The notes under the pieces are model-generated. The model had not been told where the DNA came from. It made no database searches and saw nothing but the letters and a program-made list of their open reading frames with translations. A stretch of 64,000 nucleotides of DNA, taken from assembly GCA_013348725.1 (NCBI GenBank), contig CP054689.1, positions 732,501 through 796,500 of the forward strand. The letters are read 5' to 3'. Below are positions 51,637 to 60,550 of the stretch, piece after piece. Numbering within the stretch: position 1 is the first letter of the stretch; every line of letters starts with the position of its first letter. The DNA is from Ectothiorhodospiraceae bacterium 2226 (lineage in GTDB: Bacteria; Pseudomonadota; Gammaproteobacteria; GCA-013348725). Position numbers and translations under genes: made by a program.

Positions 51637-54600
51637 ATGCAGATCATAACCTCAACTCGCTATCTCCTGAACTCGCTTTTCCTGGTAGTGCTACTGGTTT
51701 CATCGGCGGTGGCGGAGGACATCGACCTATTCCTGATACCGCCCCCCGATCCAGACAGCGATATCTTGCCGAATGTCCTTCTCATTATTGATAATTCGGC
51801 GAACTGGGGTTCTAGTTTCGACGACCCCGTCCATAAGACTAGGCGTGACGCATTGAAGGCCGCGCTGGACGCAATCCTGAGCAATGAGGGGCTGCAGAAT
51901 CAGTTCCGGCTCGGGATCATGCGGTTTAACCCTTCGGGAAGCAGTGCGGGCGCCCACGTGTACGCACCCATACGAACCCTAACGGCCGAGTACCAACAGG
52001 ACCTCCGCACCAAGATCGCCGCGTGGACCCACCAGGACGATGGCACAAACAACAGCCCCTTCGCGCATACGATGAACGACGCGTACCGGTACTTCGCAGG
52101 CGCTGAGCTACGCAATGGGCCGGAGGACGAGGACGGCCCCAATCATCGGGATGCCCTCAACGAGGCGCGAACGCATTACGTCGCCCCGCCCAATTCCGAC
52201 TGCCAACGCAACTACATTGTGTTTATCGGGTTTGGAGGACCATCGGAAAACGACACTCAAGCGGGTCGAGCGCTTCGCGATATTGGCGGGAGCACCGACT
52301 ACAAGATAGAGATCATCGATTACGACCAGTTCGAGGACAACTGGATGGACGAGTACGCGCGTTATCTAGCGCGTCTCGATCCTGACCCCAACAGCGCCCG
52401 CAACATCGTGACGCATACCATTGCCGTTCATGCGAATGAGCGGCAGCGCCAGCCTCTGTCAGCCAGGGCGTTATTGCGGAGTGCGGCCGGGCAAGGACGT
52501 GGGCAGTATTTCGAGCCCGACACTACCGACAAGCTGAAGGATGCGCTGGAGAAGATTCTGACTTCCATCCAGGCGGTAAATAGCGTGTTTGCATCTACCT
52601 CCCTCCCAGTAAGCGTGAACGTACGCGGCACGCACCTCAACCAGGTGTATATGGGGGTGTTCCGTCCGGACGACGGTCCGCGATGGCTCGGCAATCTCAA
52701 GCTCTATCGTCTCGGCTACGATTCGGTAACCGGCCAAGTCTTTCTGGCGGATCGTCGAGGTATCCCTGCGCAAAGTGCAGATACGGGGTTTATCGTTCCC
52801 CATGCGGAAAGCTATTGGACGTACGACAGTGTTAATTATTGGGCTTCGGAGTACCCTGAGCAGCCATCGGACTTGCCTGATGGCGGCATAGTGGAGAAAG
52901 GTGGTGCCGCACAGCAGCAACGCGCAGTATCACACGGCAATCGGTTGGTCTATACGTGCACGGGCAGCTGTAGGACTGGGTCCGGTACCCAGCCGTTCAC
53001 CCTGTTTTCGACCGACAATAGCGACATCACCGCGGCGGCGCTACAAGTCGCCACTGACCAGCGGGATGCCGTGATTAACTGGGCTCGCGGCGCGGACAAC
53101 ACCTCGATTCGGGAACGCCCCGGGGCCGCGACCACGATAACGCGACCGTCCGTACACGGCGACGTGCTGCACTCGCAACCCGCAGTGCTCAACTATAGCG
53201 ACGACAACCTAGAGAACATCGTCGTGTACTACGGCTCCAACGACGGCATGTTTCGGGCGATCCGTGGCGGATACGACGGCGGCCAGGAGCTGTGGAGCCT
53301 TGTTCTACCGGAGTTTTTTGCCGACCTGAATAAGCTCCGGGAGGACGACGCCGTCCCTGGGCAGGCCGGCTGGAAACCCTACTTTGTCGATGGATCGATC
53401 GGCGTTCATCGTCAGATGGGAAGCGACGGCCAGATGGAGCAAGCGTGGTTGTTCCTCAGCATGCGCCGTGGTGGCCGTTTCTTGTACGCGCTGGATGTGA
53501 CAGATGTCGACAACCCTCGCCTGATGTGGCGGCGCGGCCCCGGGATGGAGGGGTACCTATCCGATTCGCATTGGGATGAACTGGGCCAGACGTGGTCGGC
53601 GCCACAAGTCGCCTGGGTCCCCAAGTACGATCGTCCCGTCCTCATCTTCGGTGCAGGCTACGATGCCGCCGCGGAAGACCAGGATCCAGCTGCCGCCGCA
53701 ACCATGGGGCGCGGCATCTTCGTGGTGGATGCCGAAAACGGCGACGTCCTGTGGCGCGCCGGTCCGCCCGACTCGGGGGCGCACGTCGAAGTGGAAGGGA
53801 TGGAGTTCAGCGTGCCGGCGGATATCGCGGTGGTTCGCTCCGACCGCCCCTACGCAGACCGGCTGTACTTCGGCGACACGGGCGGGAACATCTGGCGCGT
53901 GTCTATCCCCGATAATCCGGACGAGCCTTTCGAGGACTGGTCGGTCACCAAGCTTGCCCAGCTTGCGGGCGGGCAAGAGCGGAAGTTCCTGTTCCGCCCT
54001 GATGTCGTTCGGGGCACTGACGACTACGGGCAGTTCTATGGAATCGCGATCGGCAGCGGCAATCGGGAGGCGCCCTTCCGAACCGACGTACAAGATCGTT
54101 TTTACATGGTCAAGGACCGACCCCAAACGTTTGAAACGGACGGAACAGACGGAACAGATGGGACGGATGGGACGGATGGGACGGATGGAACGGATGAGGA
54201 ACAACCGTATCAACCGACTCAGTATCCGTTGGAAAACGCTGACCTTACGGATGTAACTGACGGTTCCTCGGGAACAGTCACGCGCAACGGTTGGTACGTC
54301 AACCTGGGACCAGCAGAGAAGACGGTCGGCACGGCGCAGACGCTCGCGAATACCGTGACCTTCGCCACCAACCAACCCGCGCCGCCGGCGGCCGGCTCAT
54401 GCGCAGCACTGGGTATCGCCCGTATCTACTCCATTGACTTCCGCAATGGTGCGGGGCGGCTCGAGGGGGGCGAGCGTGCTCAGATCGTCCCCGGCGGCGG
54501 CTTTCCGCCCTCGCCCGTTTACTTCATCACGACGATTGAGGACGACGAGGGCAATACGCGTCTTGTGGAAGGCTCGATGCTCGGCACCAACATCGCGCCC

Positions 54601-54669
54601 AGCCAGTCGGAGCCGCTGCAACGGCGCACGCGGACATTCTGGTATCGCGATTACGAGGACGACAACTGA
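51637..54669 (+). CDS. pilY1: PilY1-like pilus tip adhesin/retraction regulator
   Basis: The 1010-residue protein has a signal peptide (cleavage near SSAVA-ED), an N-terminal VWA-like region with degenerate MIDAS (LLIIDNSANWGSSF, where DxSxS is expected), and a C-terminal PilC-type beta-propeller (NIVVYYGSNDGMFRAI, LYALDVTDVDNP, FVVDAENGDVLWRAG, RLYFGDTGGNIWR). PilY1 sits at the pilus tip. Codon use in the first 650 codons is clearly less GC-biased than in the pilins, suggesting this gene or part of it was acquired separately. A TDG repeat is at 54136-54198. It is the last gene in the operon before a terminator. Confidence 0.92.
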   Translation: MQIITSTRYLLNSLFLVVLLVSSAVAEDIDLFLIPPPDPDSDILPNVLLIIDNSANWGSSFDDPVHKTRRDALKAALDAILSNEGLQNQFRLGIMRFNPSGSSAGAHVYAPIRTLTAEYQQDLRTKIAAWTHQDDGTNNSPFAHTMNDAYRYFAGAELRNGPEDEDGPNHRDALNEARTHYVAPPNSDCQRNYIVFIGFGGPSENDTQAGRALRDIGGSTDYKIEIIDYDQFEDNWMDEYARYLARLDPDPNSARNIVTHTIAVHANERQRQPLSARALLRSAAGQGRGQYFEPDTTDKLKDALEKILTSIQAVNSVFASTSLPVSVNVRGTHLNQVYMGVFRPDDGPRWLGNLKLYRLGYDSVTGQVFLADRRGIPAQSADTGFIVPHAESYWTYDSVNYWASEYPEQPSDLPDGGIVEKGGAAQQQRAVSHGNRLVYTCTGSCRTGSGTQPFTLFSTDNSDITAAALQVATDQRDAVINWARGADNTSIRERPGAATTITRPSVHGDVLHSQPAVLNYSDDNLENIVVYYGSNDGMFRAIRGGYDGGQELWSLVLPEFFADLNKLREDDAVPGQAGWKPYFVDGSIGVHRQMGSDGQMEQAWLFLSMRRGGRFLYALDVTDVDNPRLMWRRGPGMEGYLSDSHWDELGQTWSAPQVAWVPKYDRPVLIFGAGYDAAAEDQDPAAAATMGRGIFVVDAENGDVLWRAGPPDSGAHVEVEGMEFSVPADIAVVRSDRPYADRLYFGDTGGNIWRVSIPDNPDEPFEDWSVTKLAQLAGGQERKFLFRPDVVRGTDDYGQFYGIAIGSGNREAPFRTDVQDRFYMVKDRPQTFETDGTDGTDGTDGTDGTDGTDEEQPYQPTQYPLENADLTDVTDGSSGTVTRNGWYVNLGPAEKTVGTAQTLANTVTFATNQPAPPAAGSCAALGIARIYSIDFRNGAGRLEGGERAQIVPGGGFPPSPVYFITTIEDDEGNTRLVEGSMLGTNIAPSQSEPLQRRTRTFWYRDYEDDN
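54136..54198 (+). repeat. 9-bp in-frame tandem repeat in pilY1
   Basis: Seven units of 9 bases, consensus ACGGATGGG with variants (ACGGACGGA, ACAGACGGA, ACAGATGGG, ACGGATGGA and ACGGATGAG), encode a Thr-Asp-Gly run of about six units between the beta-propeller and the C-terminal part. The repeat length is a multiple of three, so slippage would change linker length without frameshift. Confidence 0.9.
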
Positions 54670-54690
54670 CGCGAACCAAGCTAGGCAAAA

Positions 54691-54711
54691 CCGGGGGCCA
54701 CAGGCCCCCGG
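54691..54711. terminator. Hairpin terminator after pilY1
   Basis: CCGGGGGCC pairs perfectly with GGCCCCCGG around ACA. On the plus strand it is followed by TCTCGTTTG; on the minus strand by TTTTGCC, so it may serve both the pilus operon and the convergent namZ-like gene. Confidence 0.7.
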
Positions 54712-54753
54712 TCTCGTTTGGGCTGAAACATTCGTCCGAAGTATCGGCGGCCG

Positions 54754-54783
54754 TAGGGCGCAATAAGCGCAGCGCATTGCGCC
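54754..54783. repeat. REP-like palindrome
   Basis: GGCGCAAT and ATTGCGCC form an 8-bp inverted repeat with an 11-base spacer, preceded by GTA. This form (GTAGGGCGCAAT...ATTGCGCC) resembles the short palindromic repeats common between genes in gammaproteobacteria. It stands between pilY1 and the convergent namZ-like gene. Confidence 0.55.
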
Positions 54784-54864
54784 AAGGGCGTTTAACTCTT
54801 GAGGGAGATCAGCATTGCGGTGCGTGCGATGCGCCCCAATGGCCTCATACGCGCCACTCTACGC

Positions 54865-56208
54865 TCAGTAGAGGTAATAGCGCGCCGCCCGTTCCTGGAA
54901 CGTCGCCACCCCGCGCTCGAGTTCCGCCTGCCACGCGTTGCCACCTTCCATGAGCGCCGCGCGCAGGCGCGGACCGCCGGCGACGTGGTCGAACATGCGC
55001 AGGCGGTCGGTCGCCGCGCGCGCAAAGGCGTCGTGCTGAGGATAGAGCCGGTTGTGCACCGCGAGCGCGTGCAGCTGGATGGCCATCAGCGGCGCCTGCG
55101 CCGGGTCGCGCAGGTGCAGTTCGACGCCGCCGAGGGCTTTGCCCTGGTCGCGCCCATAGAAAGGCGTGTAGTGCACCGGCCGAAAGTGCACGCCTGGCAG
55201 GCCCAGCGCATTGAGTTCGGCCGCAAAGCGCGCCGGTTCGATCCACGGCGCGCCGATGAACCGAAACGGCGCCGTGTAACCCACGCCTTCAGACAGCACC
55301 TGCAACTCGCCGAGGATGCCGGTGGCGGCATAGAACGCGGCGCTTTCGGGGGTCGGGATATGCGGCGAGGTCATCACCCAGGGCAGCCCGGTGGCACGAA
55401 AGTCCATGTCGCGGCGCCAGCCTTCGAGCGGCACCACCTCGAGGTCGACCGTGAGGTCCTCGCCCAACCAGCCCTCGCCCACCATCATCTGCGCGAGCTC
55501 GCCCACGGTAAGCCCGTAGACGTAAGGAATCGGATAGGCGCCGACGAAGGTCTCGTGGCCGGGCTCGACCGGCGCCCCCTCCACCCGTTCGCCGCCGAGC
55601 GGGTTGGGGCGATCCAGCACCAGCACCGCCACGCCGGCGCGCGCCGCGGCCCCCATGGCGAGCCCCAGTGTGCTGATGTAAGTGTAGGAGCGCACGCCGA
55701 TGTCCTGGATGTCGTAGACCAGCACGTCCAGGCCCGCCAGCATCTCGGGCGTGGGCGCGCGCGTGCGCCCGTACAGCGAGTGCACCGGCAGGCCGGTGGT
55801 CTCGTCGGTGTAGGAGGCGATGCGCTCGCCTGCCGGGCGGTCGCCGCGCACGCCGTGCTCGGGCGCGAACAGCGCGACCAGTTCCACCTCAGGGCTCTCG
55901 TGCAGCAGGTCGGCGGTGGAGCGCAGCGCGCGGTCCACGCCGGTGGCGTTGGTGATCAGGCCGACGCGCTTTCCGGCCAGCGGCGCGAAGTCCTGCGCCG
56001 CCAGCACGTCGATGCCAGAGAGTACGCGTTCGGGCGCCGGGTGCGGCGGGTCGGGCGGGGGATCGGCCGGCCGCGACTCATGCCCGCAGGCACTCAACCA
56101 CAGCAGGCAGGCGAGGACGGCAAAGAGTGATAGGCGCGCGCCGCGGCTGCCGCGCTCAGCGCTGGGGGAGCGAGATCCCCTTGATGCGTTTGTAGAGGGT
56201 GACTGCAT
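54865..56208 (-). CDS. DUF1343/NamZ-like exo-beta-N-acetylmuramidase, lipoprotein
   Basis: The 447-residue protein has a charged 26-residue start, then a lipoprotein signal (LFAVLACLLWLSAC). The DUF1343 signatures are clear: GKRVGLITNATGVD, FAPEHGVRG, LPVHSLYGRTRAPTPEMLAGLDVLVYDIQDIGVRSYTY, VLDRPNPLGG and LPWVMTSPHIPT. Family members such as NamZ remove N-acetylmuramic acid from peptidoglycan fragments. Its ATG lies inside dgt (53-base overlap); no later start fits the signal peptide, so translation may be coupled. Confidence 0.85.
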   Translation of the reverse strand: MQSPSTNASRGSRSPSAERGSRGARLSLFAVLACLLWLSACGHESRPADPPPDPPHPAPERVLSGIDVLAAQDFAPLAGKRVGLITNATGVDRALRSTADLLHESPEVELVALFAPEHGVRGDRPAGERIASYTDETTGLPVHSLYGRTRAPTPEMLAGLDVLVYDIQDIGVRSYTYISTLGLAMGAAARAGVAVLVLDRPNPLGGERVEGAPVEPGHETFVGAYPIPYVYGLTVGELAQMMVGEGWLGEDLTVDLEVVPLEGWRRDMDFRATGLPWVMTSPHIPTPESAAFYAATGILGELQVLSEGVGYTAPFRFIGAPWIEPARFAAELNALGLPGVHFRPVHYTPFYGRDQGKALGGVELHLRDPAQAPLMAIQLHALAVHNRLYPQHDAFARAATDRLRMFDHVAGGPRLRAALMEGGNAWQAELERGVATFQERAARYYLY

Positions 56209-57511
56209 AGGAGTCCGTCATGCCGGATACGAAATCGGTGATGCCCAGCAGGCGCCGGTAGGCGGCCGGCTCGGGCGCGGTGGCCGAGCCGATGAACTGC
56301 TCGGGGATCAGGCGCAGGAACACCCGGCTGCGCGAGGCGGCCCGCGCGCCGTGCGCGGCCACCTCCTCCGCGGCGGCGACGAAGGCCTCCAGCAGCCCGC
56401 CCAGTACCTCGAAGCCGGCGGCCTCGACCTCCATCACCTGCGGCGCGACATAGATGCGCGCCATGGCGATCTCGAGCAGCCCCTGCACTGCGGGGGCGGC
56501 GGGAATGTGGTCCAGCAGCGAGGCATCGAAGCGCCCTTCGAGCATCGCCGCCTCGTGCTCCATGAAGCTCTCGGTGACCTGCAGGATGATGCTGTTGATG
56601 GCCCGCGCGCGCAGGTACTCGATGCGCTCCTTGGGCCCGCGGATGCCGGCCAGGCGCCGGTCGAGATCGGGCTCCGCCACCACCGCGCGCAGCAAGTCAT
56701 GGACCTCGCGGTACTCAAGGAGGCCCACGCGGTAGCTGTCTTCGAGGTCGATCACCCGGTAGCAGATGTCGTCCGCGGCCTCGACCAGGAAGGCGAGCGG
56801 ATGGCGACACCAAGCACCCTCCCCGCGCGGCAGAAGCGCGAGCGTCTCGGCCACCTCGGCGAACAGCGCCGCGTCGTCGGCGAAGTAGCCGTGCTTCTTG
56901 GCGCTCGCGCCCTGCCCCTGCCCGGCCGCCGTGCTGCCGCGCGGATACTTGGTGAAGGCGCCGAGCGTGGCGGCGGTGAGCTGCAGCCCGCCCGGGTTGT
57001 CGCGGCTCTGCAGCCGCGCCAGGATGCGAAAGCCTTGCGCATTGCCCTCGAAGCGCGCGAGATCCAGCCGTTCGGCCGGGGTGAGTTGCTCCAGCACCCG
57101 TTGCCCCAGCGGCGAGCTCGCGAACCACTCGCAGATGGCGTCCTCGCCGAGGTGGCCGAAAGGCGGGTTGCCAATGTCGTGCGACAGGCAGGCCGCGGCG
57201 ACAATGGCACCGAAATCGGACGGGTCGACGTCGCGGCCGAGGCGGTGGCGCGCGATGATACGCTCGCCCACCAGGGTGCCCAGCGAGCGCCCTACCGAGG
57301 ACGACTCCAGGCTGTGGGTGAGGCGCGTGCGCACGTAGTCGTTGCCCGCCAGCGGAAATACCTGCGTCTTGTCCTGCAGGCGCCGGAAGGCGGAGCTGAA
57401 CACGATGCGGTCGAAATCGCGCTGGAAGTCCGTGCGCGCGCTGACCGCGGCGTCGACCTCGCGCTTGCCGAGGCGCCGGCGCGAGAGCAGCGTCTCCCAG
57501 CGCATGGCCAT
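56156..57511 (-). CDS. dgt: Deoxyguanosine triphosphate triphosphohydrolase (Dgt-like)
   Basis: The 451-residue HD-domain protein has FQRDFDRIVFSSAFRRLQDKTQVFPL, TRLTHSLESSSVGRSLG and the HD motif LSHDIGNPPFGHLGE, plus ADDICYRVIDLEDS. It hydrolyses dNTPs to nucleoside and triphosphate. The start at 57511 overlaps thyA as TGATG, so it is coupled to thymidylate synthesis, both in nucleotide-pool control. Its C-terminus overlaps the lipoprotein gene by 53 bases. Confidence 0.92.
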   Translation of the reverse strand: MAMRWETLLSRRRLGKREVDAAVSARTDFQRDFDRIVFSSAFRRLQDKTQVFPLAGNDYVRTRLTHSLESSSVGRSLGTLVGERIIARHRLGRDVDPSDFGAIVAAACLSHDIGNPPFGHLGEDAICEWFASSPLGQRVLEQLTPAERLDLARFEGNAQGFRILARLQSRDNPGGLQLTAATLGAFTKYPRGSTAAGQGQGASAKKHGYFADDAALFAEVAETLALLPRGEGAWCRHPLAFLVEAADDICYRVIDLEDSYRVGLLEYREVHDLLRAVVAEPDLDRRLAGIRGPKERIEYLRARAINSIILQVTESFMEHEAAMLEGRFDASLLDHIPAAPAVQGLLEIAMARIYVAPQVMEVEAAGFEVLGGLLEAFVAAAEEVAAHGARAASRSRVFLRLIPEQFIGSATAPEPAAYRRLLGITDFVSGMTDSYAVTLYKRIKGISLPQR

Positions 57512-58305
57512 CAGACCGCCACCGGCGCCTTGATCGCCGGGTGGCACTGGTAGCCTTCCAGCGTGAAGTCCTCGTAGCGGAACGCGAAGATCGACGTCAC
57601 CGCGGGGTTCAACACCATGCGCGGCAGCGGGAACGGCGCGCGCGCGAGCTGCTCGTCGGCCTGCTCAAGGTGGTTGAGGTACAGGTGCGCATCGCCCAGG
57701 GTGTGGATGAACTCGCCCGGCTTAAGGTCGGTGACCTGCGCGATCATCATCGTGAGCAGGGCGTACGAGGCGATGTTGAACGGCACGCCGAGGAAGATGT
57801 CGGCGCTGCGCTGATAGAGCTGGCAGGAGAGCTTGCCCTCGGCCACGTAAAACTGGAAAAAGGCGTGGCAGGGCGGCAACGCCATGCGCGGCACATCGGC
57901 CGGATTCCACGCGCTCACGATCAGGCGCCGCGAGTCGGGCGTGCGACGGATGTCCTCCACCACCTGCGCGATCTGGTCGATGTGACCGCCGTCGGGCGTC
58001 GGCCAGGAGCGCCACTGCGCGCCGTACACCGGACCGAGCTCGCCCTGCTCGTCCGCCCACTCGTCCCAGATGCTCACGCCGTGTTCGTTCAGGTAGGCGA
58101 TGTTGGTGTCGCCGCGCAGAAACCACAGCAGCTCGTGGATGATGGAGCGCAGGTGCAGCTTCTTGGTGGTGACCACCGGGAAGCCCTCGTCGAGGTCGAA
58201 GCGCATCTGGTGGCCGAACACGCTAAGCGTGCCGGTGCCGGTGCGGTCGGTCTTCTTCACGCCGTGCTCGCGCACGTGGCGCATCAACTCGAGATACTGA
58301 CGCAT
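57511..58305 (-). CDS. thyA: Thymidylate synthase ThyA
   Basis: The 264-residue enzyme makes dTMP from dUMP. It shows [26 protein letters not shown], the catalytic Cys in [14 protein letters not shown], the [22 protein letters not shown] segment and HLYLNHLEQ. Length equals E. coli ThyA (264). It is seven bases downstream of lgt and overlaps dgt, in the order lgt-thyA-dgt. Confidence 0.96.
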   Translation of the reverse strand: MRQYLELMRHVREHGVKKTDRTGTGTLSVFGHQMRFDLDEGFPVVTTKKLHLRSIIHELLWFLRGDTNIAYLNEHGVSIWDEWADEQGELGPVYGAQWRSWPTPDGGHIDQIAQVVEDIRRTPDSRRLIVSAWNPADVPRMALPPCHAFFQFYVAEGKLSCQLYQRSADIFLGVPFNIASYALLTMMIAQVTDLKPGEFIHTLGDAHLYLNHLEQADEQLARAPFPLPRMVLNPAVTSIFAFRYEDFTLEGYQCHPAIKAPVAV

Positions 58306-58312
58306 GCCGCCT

Positions 58313-59113
58313 CTACTTTACCGGCGCGCCCGCCGGCGCGCGTTTGTGGGCCAGCCAGAACAACCCCACGCCGACCAGGATCATCGGCAGCGACAACACC
58401 TGCCCCATGGTGAGCCAGCCGAAGGCGAGGTAACCGAGGTGGGCGTCCGGTTCGCGCGCGAATTCCACCAGGAAGCGGAACACGCCGTAGCCGATCAGGA
58501 ACAGCCCCGACACGGCCATGGTGGGCCGCGGGCGCGCCGAGTACAGCCACAGGATCACGAACAGGGCCACCCCTTCCAGCGCGAACTGGTAGAGCTGCGA
58601 GGGGTGACGCGGCAGGGGGCCCGCGCCGGGGAACACCATGCCCCACGGCAGGTCGGTGACCCGACCCCACAGTTCGCCGTTGATGAAGTTGCCGAGGCGC
58701 CCCAGCCCCAACCCGATCGGCACCAACGGCGCGATGAAGTCGGTGAGCTGGAAGAAGGCGTAGCCGTTGCGGTGCGCGTACCACCAGGTCGCGATGAGCA
58801 CCCCGAGCAGCCCGCCGTGGAAGGACATGCCGCCCTCCCACACGCGCAGCAGCATGAGCGGATCGGCCATCCACTCGCCGAAGTTGTAGAACAGGATGTA
58901 GCCGAGCCGCCCGCCCAGGATCACGCCCAGCACGTTGTAGAACACCAGGTCGTCGACCTGCTGCGCGCCGATACCCCAGTGCGGTGCGCGCGCGCGCCGG
59001 CGCCCCAGCCACCAGGCGGCGGCGAAGCCGAACAGATACATCAGGCCGTACCAGTGCACGGCGAGCGGGCCGATCGAGAACGCGACCGGGTCGATGTCGG
59101 GGTATGTCAGCAT
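58313..59113 (-). CDS. lgt: Prolipoprotein diacylglyceryl transferase Lgt
   Basis: The 266-residue inner-membrane enzyme attaches diacylglycerol to lipobox Cys in prolipoproteins. It has seven membrane helices, [11 protein letters not shown] near the N-terminus, [22 protein letters not shown], the Lgt signature [25 protein letters not shown] and [12 protein letters not shown]. The lgt-thyA arrangement is common in gammaproteobacteria. The M48 and DUF1343 lipoproteins are potential substrates. Confidence 0.96.
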   Translation of the reverse strand: MLTYPDIDPVAFSIGPLAVHWYGLMYLFGFAAAWWLGRRRARAPHWGIGAQQVDDLVFYNVLGVILGGRLGYILFYNFGEWMADPLMLLRVWEGGMSFHGGLLGVLIATWWYAHRNGYAFFQLTDFIAPLVPIGLGLGRLGNFINGELWGRVTDLPWGMVFPGAGPLPRHPSQLYQFALEGVALFVILWLYSARPRPTMAVSGLFLIGYGVFRFLVEFAREPDAHLGYLAFGWLTMGQVLSLPMILVGVGLFWLAHKRAPAGAPVK

Positions 59114-59188
59114 GAGATCTCGTGTACCACGTGGCGCGCCTACCTTACCTTGTTCGGCGGCCGAAAATCCATGCGGGGGGCGCGGCGC

Positions 59189-60379
59189 TCAGCCGACCAC
59201 CGCGCGCGCGATGGCGGCCTTCAGGTAGTCGGTCTCGGGGATCGCCGGGTGCACCGGGTGGTCCGGCCCCTGGTGGCCCTGCTCGAGGATCTGCAGGTGG
59301 CGGCCCAGCGGGCGCGCCGCCTGGCCGAGCAGCTGCGGCAGGCGCTCGCGCGGCAGGTGGTAGGAACAGGAGCCGGCCACCAGGATGCCATCCTGCTCCA
59401 GCACGCCGAGCGCGGCGTGGTAGAGCCGCTGGTAGGCCAGCGTGCCCTCCTTGAGGTCCTTCTTGCGTTTGATGAACGCGGGCGGGTCGAGGATCACCAC
59501 GTCGAAGCGCGCGCGCTCGGCGCGCAGGGCCTTGAGGGCCTCGAAGGCATCGGCCTGGCGCGCGCTCACGCGCCGCTCCACGCCGTTCAGGCGCGCGTTG
59601 TGCGCCACCTGCGCCACCGCCGGGCCGGAGGCATCCACACACAACACCTCGCGCGCCCCGAACGCGGCCGCCTGCACCCCCCAGCCGCCGACGTAGGAGA
59701 ACAGATCCAGCACCTTCATATCCTTCACGTAGGCCTGCAGGCGCGCGCGGTTGAGGCGGTGATCGTAGAACCAGCCGGTCTTCTGGGCGGTGTCGAGGTC
59801 CAATTCAAAACGCACGCCGTTCTCCGCCAGCGCCAGCCCCGCCACCTCGCCGAAGGCGGTCTCGCTGTAGGCCGGCAGACCCTCCAGGGCGCGCAGCGGC
59901 CCGTCGTTGCGCCACACCAGCGCGCGCGGCGCGAGCAGGGTCTGCAGCAGTTCGGTGAGGAGCGGCTTGAGCCGCTCCATGCCCGCGGTGGTGATCTGCC
60001 CCACCAGCACGTCGCCGTAACGGTCCACCACCAGGCCGGGCAGCGCGTCGGACTCGCCGTACACCAGGCGGTAACAAGGCTCGGAGAACAGGCGCGTGCG
60101 CAAGGCGAGCGCGCTCTGCAGGCGGTGCATCAACAGGTCCGCATCCAGCGCGCGGCGCACATCGCGCGCCATCAAGCGGGCGCAGATCAGCGAGCGCGGA
60201 TTGACGTAACCCATGCCGATCGGCTGTCCGCCGGCGGCCTCGATGCGCACCGCCTGGCCGGGCTCCAGGCCCGCCAGCGGCGTCGCCTGCACGTCGACCT
60301 CGTTGCTGAACACCCACAAGTGTCCCGCCTTGAGGCGCCGCTCCTCATTCCGCTTCAACCGCAATACCGCTTCGCTCAC
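59189..60379 (-). CDS. RlmI-like rRNA (cytosine-C5) methyltransferase
   Basis: The 396-residue protein has an N-terminal PUA domain (AGHLWVFSNEVD...VRIEAAGGQPIGMGYVNPRS), YRLVYGESDALPGLVVDRYGD, then a SAM domain with VLDLFSYVGGWGVQAAAFGA (motif I) and FDVVILDPPAFIKRKKDLKEG (motif IV). E. coli RlmI modifies 23S rRNA C1962. Start is GTG at 60379. Orthology to RlmI versus RlmK/other family members is not settled. Confidence 0.9.
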   Translation of the reverse strand: MSEAVLRLKRNEERRLKAGHLWVFSNEVDVQATPLAGLEPGQAVRIEAAGGQPIGMGYVNPRSLICARLMARDVRRALDADLLMHRLQSALALRTRLFSEPCYRLVYGESDALPGLVVDRYGDVLVGQITTAGMERLKPLLTELLQTLLAPRALVWRNDGPLRALEGLPAYSETAFGEVAGLALAENGVRFELDLDTAQKTGWFYDHRLNRARLQAYVKDMKVLDLFSYVGGWGVQAAAFGAREVLCVDASGPAVAQVAHNARLNGVERRVSARQADAFEALKALRAERARFDVVILDPPAFIKRKKDLKEGTLAYQRLYHAALGVLEQDGILVAGSCSYHLPRERLPQLLGQAARPLGRHLQILEQGHQGPDHPVHPAIPETDYLKAAIARAVVG

Positions 60380-60550
60380 CCTCGGACTCCTGTTGTGCCT
60401 GCGGGCGCCATGATACTGCACCGCCGCCACAGCGTAGCGCCTCGCGCTGCCGGCGCCAGTTGCCAGCTAAGTGACTCTGCCGCCTGCGGGCATCCACAGC
60501 CGCCGCGCGGCGCTGCTATGATGAGCCCCTAACTGCGCAAGGAGCACACC

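Noticed and set aside
54136-54198. A CRISPR or minisatellite outside genes
   Set aside because: Units are 9 bases without spacers and stay in frame in pilY1, so it is a coding tandem repeat.
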